Source: Apiosordaria backusii (lineage: Eukaryota; Ascomycota; Sordariomycetes; Sordariales; Lasiosphaeriaceae). From it: a stretch of 64,000 bases of DNA. How positions within the stretch are numbered: position 1 is the first letter of the stretch; the number at the start of each line of letters is the position of its first letter. The stretch covers positions 124,001 through 188,000 of the forward strand of contig JAUKTV010000017.1 of the NCBI GenBank assembly GCA_030549205.1. The letters are read 5' to 3'. The position numbers and the translations under genes were made by a program. Below the pieces are notes generated by a model that was given only the letters and a program-made list of their open reading frames with translations, made no database searches and was not told the DNA's origin. Positions 57,644-64,000 of the stretch are shown piece by piece.

Positions 57644-58771
57644 ATGAGGTGCACTCCTTTCATCATCACGGCACTTGCATGCCTTGCCACCTATGCAGCC
57701 GCTGCTCCCCGTTCCGAAATGGCAGCGACGCCACCACACCTTGAATCCGAGATCCCCAGGCTCGTCATCTACTTCCAAACTACCCATGACAAAGGCAGCA
57801 GACCCATCTCCATGCTCCCGTTGGTATTCGCGCAGCACATCGCCCTCACCCATCTGATCGTCTGCACAATTCACATCCACAAAGACGGCGTCATCCACCT
57901 CAACGACCACCTGCCCAGCGACCCAAGATTCAAAACACTATGGCTTGAGACCTACATCATGAGGCAGTCCGGCGTCAAGGTCATGGGAATGATCGGAGGA
58001 GCCGCCGGCGGTTCCTTTACCAAGTCCACCCTTGACAGCGACGACGACAGGACCTTTGAGCACTACTACCAGCAGCTTGCCGCCGTCATCAGGCAGTACA
58101 ACCTCCAGGGTTTAGACATCGACGTCGAGCAGCCAATGAGCCAACATGGAATCAACAGGTTGATACTCCGTTTGCGTCTCGACTTTGGAGGCACCTTCAT
58201 CATCACGCTTGCTCCCGTCGCCAGCGGTTTGACCTCTTCGTACAGAAGCCTGAGCGGATTCAGCTACCCCGTCCTGGAGAGGGAACACGGGCAGCTAATC
58301 GACTTTTACAACGCTCAGTTCTACAACGGCTTTGGCAGGATGCAGTCCACCACCGACTTTGACAATGTCGTGGCCGCGGGGTGGAACCCGACCAAGATTG
58401 TCATTGGGCAACTTACTGATGGCTGGCAGGGCAACGCTCATGCAGCGCTGAATAACACCATTGTCGAGCTGCAGAAGAAGTGGGGAGTTATTGGTGGTGT
58501 TATGGGGTGGGAATATTTCAACTCTTTGCCGGGGGGCGAGAAGGCGCCGTGGAAGTGGGCGCAGGTCATGACCAAGATTCTTCGTCCGGGGCTGGTACCT
58601 GAGATCAGGATGACGAGGGAGACTGCGATGGAGCTGACGCGAGCATGGGTTGAAAGTGCGCGGGCTGGGTTGGCTGTTATTTGTGCTAGTGTTGGGGGAG
58701 CTGTGAATCCGGCATGTGCACCGTCAGCTTTGATACCGAATGTTGACTACATGGGGATGGTGAACGCCTAG
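57644..58771 (+). CDS. secreted GH18-family protein (chitinase-like)
   Basis: A single exon of 375 residues from 57644; the in-frame upstream ATG at 57569 is rejected because 57644 opens with a signal peptide (MRCTPFIITALACLATYAAA). The (beta/alpha)8 landmarks are present: VKVMGMIGGAAGGSF (strand 3), LQGLDIDVEQ (DxDxE, catalytic Glu at about residue 163), FYNAQFYNGFG (strand 6) and GGVMGWEYFNS (strand 8 Trp). GH18 enzymes hydrolyse chitin or N-glycan chitobiose. The compact size without a chitin-binding module fits small fungal GH18 or ENGase-like types. The C-terminal Cys pair (ICASVGG, NPACAPS) follows the barrel. Likely extracellular. Confidence 0.85.
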   Translation: MRCTPFIITALACLATYAAAAPRSEMAATPPHLESEIPRLVIYFQTTHDKGSRPISMLPLVFAQHIALTHLIVCTIHIHKDGVIHLNDHLPSDPRFKTLWLETYIMRQSGVKVMGMIGGAAGGSFTKSTLDSDDDRTFEHYYQQLAAVIRQYNLQGLDIDVEQPMSQHGINRLILRLRLDFGGTFIITLAPVASGLTSSYRSLSGFSYPVLEREHGQLIDFYNAQFYNGFGRMQSTTDFDNVVAAGWNPTKIVIGQLTDGWQGNAHAALNNTIVELQKKWGVIGGVMGWEYFNSLPGGEKAPWKWAQVMTKILRPGLVPEIRMTRETAMELTRAWVESARAGLAVICASVGGAVNPACAPSALIPNVDYMGMVNA

Positions 58772-58892
58772 CACATGGGGCCGTGTGGGGAGGTGTGAAC
58801 CAACAGTATTGTTTGTCTCAATAGCCTTTGCAAAGAATACATAATGTTTAGTCTTTTTCATGTCAAGACCTCAGTCCTCCTTAAACAGAGAC

Positions 58893-59456
58893 TCAGTTCC
58901 CGGCAACGTTGTCGTCAGCGCCAACGTCGACAGCATTCGCTTTGCCCTTCCCCTTCCCCTTCCCACCACCGCCGCCTTTCCCTTTCCCCTTGCCTTTACC
59001 CTTACCCTTCCCCTTACCCTTCCCCTTGCCCTTTCCTTTTCCCTTCCCCTTACCCTTTCCTTTTCCCTTTCCTCCACCACCGCCCTTCCCCTTGCCTTGC
59101 TGGCGAGCGTCAAGCGCGGCGTCAGTTGCATTTCCAGCTCCATCTAAAGAGATCCATGTCAGTAGAGTTCATGCAGACAGGAAAAATAAGACGGGAAATA
59201 TACCTGGCTGCACTAGACACCCATTCCCATTCCCAGTGCCATTGTTATTCCCACCGCCAACGTCAAGCTGTGTTTCGTTTCCTGCGGGGGCGGTGCCATT
59301 CACGGGGAGGACAATGGAGGTGGTCTCATTGACCGGGTTTGGAGTGTTTCCACGGAGCTGGAGGGCTTGGGGCGGGGGTGGGAGGCGGTATCCGGATGTG
59401 AGGGTTGACAGGAGGAGGGCTGCGAGGGTGGTTGTGAGGGGGGAAGTGAGTTGCAT
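58893..59456 (-). CDS. small secreted protein with long Lys-Gly repeat
   Basis: Exons 59456-59204 and 59143-58893 (GTATAT donor, CTGAC branch, TTTAG acceptor); 167 residues, phase consistent. Residues 1-22 form a signal peptide (MQLTSPLTTTLAALLLSTLT). The next part has four NxT/S sites (NETTS, NGTAP, NETQL, NGTGN) and one Cys. The second exon encodes a tract of about 50 residues of almost strict alternating Gly-Lys, broken by two runs of four or five Gly, and ends in the acidic KANAVDVGADDNVAGN. The DNA is a CCTT/CCCTT-like tract on the plus strand. A strongly basic secreted repeat could bind acidic polysaccharide or nucleic acid; this is inference. No family recognised. Confidence 0.7.
58950..59095. 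repeat. 6-bp-periodic CCCTTC-type low-complexity tract
   Basis: The plus strand is an imperfect repeat of CCCTTC/CCCTTG/CCTTTT units. Read on the minus strand it encodes the Gly-Lys alternation. Third-position variation (GGG, GGA, GGT, GGC; AAG, AAA) with no stops suggests it is kept as protein sequence rather than drifting freely. Confidence 0.8.
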
Positions 59457-60408
59457 TTTTGCGGGGGGGTTTTGTTTTGTTTTGATTTGTTGTGTGAAGG
59501 GTACCGGACCCGAAATCGATAGTGTCAAACGAACGGATGAATGTGAATGACTGGCTGAGAATGAAAGGTGTATGTACAGATAAACGTCAAGTTTTGTCGA
59601 TATAAACAGGAAGAAGAGGGGCAGCAGTCAATGCTGTTGGTGAAGAGAATGGAATGAATGACTGTTGAAAACAGAAGAAAGATGGTAAAAGAAGCAGACC
59701 TGATGATTCTGCAGTCAAGAGATGACAATGACTTATACCGCCCCCCCTCCACAAAAAGAAAATACCTGACATCGCGCACCCCGCCTCCCGATACACATGC
59801 ATCACTCAACCCCCCCTCCAAGCCTCAACGGATCACCTCTACCCGGATAGTCCCTCGCATGCTCTCGAGATGCTCCAAACCAATCACCTGGCGACGTGGC
59901 GCTCTTTCAAACATTTTTGACGTTTTGACGGGGTGGTGGCGTCTTTGTTTTTTTGGAATTTGTGGAGAGCTTTGTTTTTCGTCTGACAGTTTTTGAGACG
60001 TGCTTCCTTGCCCTCTGCGCAAAAATGGGGAGATGAGAGGTGATGGAGGGAAGGACCTGGTGTGGCGATGCAGGGGGTCGGACTTGTTGCGGGGGATCTG
60101 AAACCGAGTGTTTGGCCTCGACTGTGGGCCGAGAGCAAAAATGGCATGAGCGGCAAAAAACAAAAGAAACAAACGCCAAGATCAAGTTTTCTCGTGAGAT
60201 GGATGAGTAGAGGTGGTGTGGAGAGACGGAATGGGCGAGAATGAAAAGGTCGATTGAGAAGAATGCATAAGGCAGTTATGAATGCATAATTTGGAAGTTG
60301 TGCGTGTTTTGAACATTAAATACAAGTTAACTTGGAGACCACCGACCACATCATGTTGCGCTGCTCCTAGCTGTGCGAGTTATCATCAAGCCTCTATTTC
60401 CATGTTAT
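59457..60408. other. intergenic, no gene seen
   Basis: Several overlapping short frames lie at 59525-60185. None has conserved features. Probably the promoter of the Lys-Gly protein and the 3' side of the 2EXR gene. Confidence 0.5.
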
Positions 60409-61206
60409 TTATATTTCACCTAACGTCTCGTCCGTTTCCAACACACCAGTGCCGACGTACGGTACAACCTCGACTGACCACTTGCAGCTTGGCAACCTGC
60501 GCGACAGACTATCATCATTGTTCATAATGAGGTTGATGGCGTCCTCTTTGTATGGGTTTCGGGCCCGCCAAAACAACAGAGAATATATCACAGTGATGCT
60601 CTCCACAGAGGGCATAGCCCCAAGAGCGCAGTCATCCATTGCTTTGAACAGTTTCGCATCCTGCTTGATCACATAGTTGATCGGAGGCGCCGGCGGGGGC
60701 GGCAAGTGGGCGATTATTTTGATTGTCTTTAAGCCGGGACAGCTGTCCCGCAGAAGCTGAAAGGCCTTGGCAAGCTCAGGAAACAAATAGTTGTCGATTA
60801 AATGTTCTGGGGATTTCAGGCCGATATGCCTCAGGAGCCGCGCATTTGCTCCGATTTGGCCCAGAAACGGGGCGAGAAACGGTACATAACTCCAGCTGAA
60901 GCGGTTTGTAGACGGACCCAGAATCGGGTTTGACGATTCGAGGTACGCTAGGTGGATGTTACAAATCTGAAAAAGATTCCTCGAGTAGAGGACCGGAACA
61001 GCCTCGATATAGACCGTCTTGTTGACATGGAGGATGGCCGTGTAGATTCGCGACCTTTGCATGGTACTCTTGCGTTCGACGTACCGGATGCGCGGGACAT
61101 AGTTGGGCTTCGCCTTCACGCCATCGATACGGATGGGGCCATCCAGGCAGAGGAGTAAAGAGTATATCATGACACGAATCTCAGGTGGGAGAGCAAGGAA
61201 CGGCAT
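60409..61206 (-). CDS. 2EXR/F-box-like domain protein, paralog A
   Basis: A single exon of 265 residues. The N-terminus MPFLALPPEIRVMIYSLLL is the F-box-like/2EXR start common in expanded fungal families (LPxEIRxxIY). It is followed by ILHVNKTVYIEAVPVLYSRN, the second conserved block. The C-terminal half shares IRDSC/LRDSC..LKTIKI, MDDCALGAMPSVESITV and LPSCKWSVEVV with the next gene, so the two are tandem duplicates. No biochemical role is known; substrate adaptor function is only suggested by the F-box resemblance. Confidence 0.8.
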   Translation of the reverse strand: MPFLALPPEIRVMIYSLLLCLDGPIRIDGVKAKPNYVPRIRYVERKSTMQRSRIYTAILHVNKTVYIEAVPVLYSRNLFQICNIHLAYLESSNPILGPSTNRFSWSYVPFLAPFLGQIGANARLLRHIGLKSPEHLIDNYLFPELAKAFQLLRDSCPGLKTIKIIAHLPPPPAPPINYVIKQDAKLFKAMDDCALGAMPSVESITVIYSLLFWRARNPYKEDAINLIMNNDDSLSRRLPSCKWSVEVVPYVGTGVLETDETLGEI

Positions 61207-61494
61207 TTCGAGGTTGAATGCGAAGCGGCGGTTGCGGAGGTTCGGAGTGTGGGGGCAAGAGTCGGACCGTTGGAGAAGAAGAGTAGATGCGAGATATATA
61301 CTGCTGTGGAAGAGAAATCGAAGGGTAAAGCAGCCAGTGAGGGGAAGAGATGATCAAGCTCTCAATATATACAGAGACCTATTGGACGCGAGGTATCGCT
61401 ACAGGGCTTGGCATGCAGACCCCGCCCGCCTCGAGCCTCTCCTATAACCACTGCGGACGCTGATGGTCATGATAATAACCCCTCTACCGGCTCT

Positions 61495-62262
61495 TCAGAT
61501 ATCAATGTCGATGCTGACATGGCGTTGGCCGCGTAAGGCCTTGCTATCCTCATTGTCCTGCAACACTTCGATCGACCACTTCGCACTTGGCATCCTCTGT
61601 GCCAAACGATCCCGGGAGGTTGTGAGGGCTTCGTCAATCCCATACGTCCAGAAGGCCAGAGCGACTCTCTCGAGCGAGGGCATTGCCCCGAAGGCGCAAG
61701 CATCCATTGCTTCCAGCTGTGCCACAAACAAATCATGGTCGGCAGACAAAAGAATGAACCTGGTGTGACGCGGCCGCCATGAGGATATCTTGAACGTTAT
61801 CAAGTTGGAGCAGGAGTCCCGAATTAGCTGCAGGGCTTGGACGAGCTCTGAGCACAGTAGAGGGTTCTCCCCGCCTCTAGGAGCAAGAAGGCAATCCGGG
61901 AGGTTGATGCAGATGTGACGCAGGAGGTGGGAATTTCGTCCGATTTGATCGAGAAAGGGTTGGACATGTGGCCTGGTGTGCCAGTGTGCTAGTTTGCCAG
62001 GCGTGACATATCTGTAGCCTGCGTGGTCGATCGTGTCAGGAAATTCGAAGTGGGTGTTGGAGTATAAAATCGATTTCGCATCTTCGTGCACCACCTTGTT
62101 GACGTATAGTAGGGCCTGCTGGCGAGGCGGCCGGTAATCTCGAATCACTCGAAAAATGCCCGGACAGTTTGGTGAACGACGAAACTCTATAGGCCAGTCC
62201 GATACAATGACCTCGGAGAATATCAAAAGCCGAATTTCGACCGGTAACTCTAGGAGATGCAT
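61495..62262 (-). CDS. 2EXR/F-box-like domain protein, paralog B
   Basis: A single exon of 255 residues from 62262 (MHLLELPVEIRLLIFSEVI). The in-frame ATG at 62376 would add a non-conserved stretch and is not chosen. Shared blocks with the neighbour: LLYVNKVVHEDAKSILYSN, FLDQIGRNSHLLRHICINL (FLGQIGANARLLRHIGLKS in A), IRDSCSNLITFKI, MDACAFGAMPSLERVAL and MPSAKWSIEVLQ. By-eye identity is moderate, so the duplication is not recent. Confidence 0.8.
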   Translation of the reverse strand: MHLLELPVEIRLLIFSEVIVSDWPIEFRRSPNCPGIFRVIRDYRPPRQQALLYVNKVVHEDAKSILYSNTHFEFPDTIDHAGYRYVTPGKLAHWHTRPHVQPFLDQIGRNSHLLRHICINLPDCLLAPRGGENPLLCSELVQALQLIRDSCSNLITFKISSWRPRHTRFILLSADHDLFVAQLEAMDACAFGAMPSLERVALAFWTYGIDEALTTSRDRLAQRMPSAKWSIEVLQDNEDSKALRGQRHVSIDIDI

Positions 62263-62652
62263 CGGGGAGCTCAATGAGAGATGCGTTGTGGATTGAATGT
62301 TGTGTGGAGGGGAGAAGTGAAGAGGGTACGTGGAGTAGGTATAAGGGCAACCGAACACGTGCCAGGCAGCAATCAAGGGAGGATAGGCAGCCCCGTTGCC
62401 CAGCCGAAATAGAGTTTATTTGATGTCAAAACGCCCTTGCTGACAACTGACTCGTAGACGGAAGCTTGACTCCTTTCAGCTTAGCAGACGCGACCGACTT
62501 CAGGTTCAACAACAATATGCCAATCCCAATCCCGATATCTACCGATGGTCAGCCTCCTAAACTCCCCGACTGGCGCCCTAACAACACCCGACCAAAGGAA
62601 CAGACCTCATCTGACAGACCCCAAGCTAGTGGCAAAGCACCAAGTCAACCTC
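62263..62652. other. intergenic, 390 bp
   Basis: This is the upstream region of paralog B and the 3' flank of the secreted protein gene. Nothing recognised. Confidence 0.5.
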
Positions 62653-63288
62653 TCAAACCGCCTCCTTGGTGACATTAACCGCCCTACAACTCCGATTAAT
62701 CGGCTCGCCCCCAGTAACCCAGTTCAAACTGGTGAGATTGTAGTTGTTGAAGAAGGTCTGACAAACATGCCAGTTATAAAAGAGATTTCCCGGCCGCGAG
62801 ACGTTTTCACTGGGTATCGTAGCGTCCCGGTAACCGTGTGTCCACAAGGCACACAGCTTATTGTCGAGGTCGAAGCCGATTGTTTGCCCAAAGCTGGATG
62901 GGAAGAATGCTGTGGTGATAACATTGCTGATGAGATTGGACTGAAACTGCAATGGACTTGTATACCGCTGGAGGATGCCGCTGGATAGAAGGTTCCAGAC
63001 CAGAAGCCCAGTCTGAACGCCGTCAATGAAGTGACCGTCGGCGGCGAAAGTGGTATTGAAGTAGAAAACATCGCGGCTGGAGTTTATTGCTGTGACAACG
63101 ACAGGTTGGTGGTAAAGTAATCCCGTGTCTTGAGGTGAAAGGTACATGCCATCGTACTCGCTTCCAGACGCGCTGATCTTGAGGAGGAAGGGACCGGTCT
63201 GGTTGGGGAAGTAGGGATAGTCTTGGGCTCTTGAGGCGCCGACAAACATGAGGGCCACCCAGAGAACAAGAGTTGTAGTACTGCGCAT
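62653..63288 (-). CDS. secreted protein, tandem paralog 1, unknown family
   Basis: 211 residues from 63288, chosen because it opens with a signal peptide (MRSTTTLVLWVALMFVGAS, cleavage likely after SRAQ). An in-frame ATG at 63330 lacks this. Features: PFLLKISASGSEYDGMYLS, several N-glycosylation sites (NQT, NSS, NTT, NVS, NLT, NVT), GFDLDNKLCALWTHGYRDAT and the end GGEPINRSCRAVNVTKEAV, with conserved Cys. The C-terminal half matches the partial gene at 63664-64000. This resembles small fungal secreted cell-wall-type proteins, but I cannot name a family. Confidence 0.8.
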   Translation of the reverse strand: MRSTTTLVLWVALMFVGASRAQDYPYFPNQTGPFLLKISASGSEYDGMYLSPQDTGLLYHQPVVVTAINSSRDVFYFNTTFAADGHFIDGVQTGLLVWNLLSSGILQRYTSPLQFQSNLISNVITTAFFPSSFGQTIGFDLDNKLCALWTHGYRDATIPSENVSRPGNLFYNWHVCQTFFNNYNLTSLNWVTGGEPINRSCRAVNVTKEAV

Positions 63289-63663
63289 GATGATGACCGA
63301 TAGACAGGCAGTTGAGGAGAGATGCACCAACCACGTTAGTTGCTATGGATGTACAGAAGAGAAACAGGACGGATAACCGTGACTTTGAAGAGGTGCGGTG
63401 GCGGTAGGATCTTACCGTATACTTCTCATTGCTTTCACCATACGAAGCTGCTACCATACGAAGCTGCTACCATACGAAGCTGCTACCATACGAAGCTGCT
63501 ACCAGACGATCAGCAGTGGATACCAGGTTGCTTGCCATGTGATGCCGTGTGAAGGACGTTACACACCACCATGCAGGTCTAGTGGAACAACGCAAAGGAA
63601 ATGTTGTGGTCATTGAGAGGTAGCCTTCAACTTTGCCCAATATAAGGTACCCGAAGCATCTTT
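63289..63663. other. intergenic with short tandem repeat
   Basis: This is the upstream region of secreted paralog 1 and the 3' flank of paralog 2. It contains the 16-bp repeat listed separately. Confidence 0.5.
63438..63506. repeat. 16-bp tandem repeat, 4 copies plus partial
   Basis: Perfect units of CCATACGAAGCTGCTA are followed by a diverged partial copy (CCAGACG). There are no spacers, so this is not a CRISPR. It lies about 150 bp upstream of the secreted paralog 1 start and may affect its promoter. Confidence 0.9.
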
Positions 63664-64000
63664 CTAGAACTCTCTAGTTACATTAACCGGCCTGCAGCTC
63701 GGGTTGGTCGGCTCACCCCCCGTATTCCAAGCAAGATCAGTGTAGATGTAGAGATCATGATATGTCGTGCAAACCTGCCACTGATAAAAGAACCTCTGCC
63801 TCCCGATTTGATCAAGCGGTATGGTTCCATCATTGAGCGAGTATTCCCACACATAAAACAGCTTGTTGTCGGAATCAAATCCGATCCTTGCAGAGTCCCC
63901 CGCCCCCAGGGTTAGAGATGTGGTGGCAATGTTGCTGACGGGGATCTGGTACATTTTCATGGACATGGAGTCGTGGTCCAGGCCATTCATAGGTTCTCTG
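63664..64000 (-). CDS. secreted protein, tandem paralog 2, N-terminus outside window
   Basis: The minus-strand frame is open to the right edge and stops at 63664, so only the C-terminal about 112 residues are present. GFDSDNKLFYVWEYSLNDGT, FFYQWQVCTTYHDLYIYTD and NTGGEPTNPSCRPVNVTRE parallel GFDLDNKLCALWTHGYRDAT, LFYNWHVCQTFFNNYNLT and VTGGEPINRSCRAVNVTKE in the neighbour. Tandem duplication in the same orientation. The Met at 63990 is internal to the aligned region and is not the start. Confidence 0.8.
   Translation of the reverse strand, partial: REPMNGLDHDSMSMKMYQIPVSNIATTSLTLGAGDSARIGFDSDNKLFYVWEYSLNDGTIPLDQIGRQRFFYQWQVCTTYHDLYIYTDLAWNTGGEPTNPSCRPVNVTREF

Noticed and set aside
58909..59550. 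213-codon plus-strand ORF rich in Pro, Phe and Leu
   Set aside because: It is the complement of the Lys-Gly repeat. The minus strand has a signal peptide, intron signals and a sensible end; the plus frame has only low complexity.
63438..63506. possible CRISPR array
   Set aside because: The 16-bp units are directly abutting with no spacers, in a eukaryotic genome.

Overview
The window is nuclear DNA of a filamentous ascomycete, most likely a sordariomycete (Sordariales-like). Genes are dense and intron-poor. Introns are 45-200 bp with GTRNGT donors and CTRAY branch points. The gene set is typical of this group: a DUF3638/DUF3645 giant protein, a CCG-9 type trehalose phosphorylase, Dib1, Psf3, Mn-superoxide dismutase, flavohemoglobin and a reducing polyketide synthase. 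I cannot name the species from sequence alone. Layout: 1-6940 is the 3' part of a DUF3638/DUF3645 gene. 7510-9076 is an AT-rich transposon with an 8-bp target duplication, long inverted arms and a central 21-bp minisatellite, and a solo LTR with its own 5-bp duplication sits inside it. 10220-17681 holds a type I membrane protein, a secreted aldose 1-epimerase and a DUF3405 protein. 19050-29054 is a housekeeping block: dib1, thymidylate synthase, ccg-9 type trehalose phosphorylase, sod-2 and psf3. Thymidylate synthase and psf3 are each read from a short divergent promoter carrying an ACGCGT box. A tRNA-Arg(TCT) and an unknown three-exon gene follow. 31.4-38.2 kb is a graveyard: a multicopper oxidase relic, then a decayed minus-strand gene. 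The striking part of that gene is a run of at least seven consecutive exons of exactly 21 nt, all in phase 0, each flanked by recognisable splice signals (one donor mutated). It is the most unusual structure in the window. 38224-39480 is a flavohemoglobin, followed by 3.6 kb without a convincing gene. 43088-55300 looks like a secondary-metabolite locus: a 2525-residue reducing PKS (KS-AT-DH-degenerate MT/ER-KR-ACP) followed by two flavin monooxygenases. The second monooxygenase carries a frameshift at a G9 run. The PKS ends at a TAG that is followed in frame by a Ser/Glu-rich tail resembling the linker of PKS-NRPS hybrids. 55755-64000 holds an unknown gene, a GH18 protein, a secreted Lys-Gly repeat protein, two tandem 2EXR/F-box-like paralogs and two tandem secreted paralogs; the last is cut by the window edge. 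Exon boundaries come from reading splice signals and conserved protein frames; none is supported by transcripts here.
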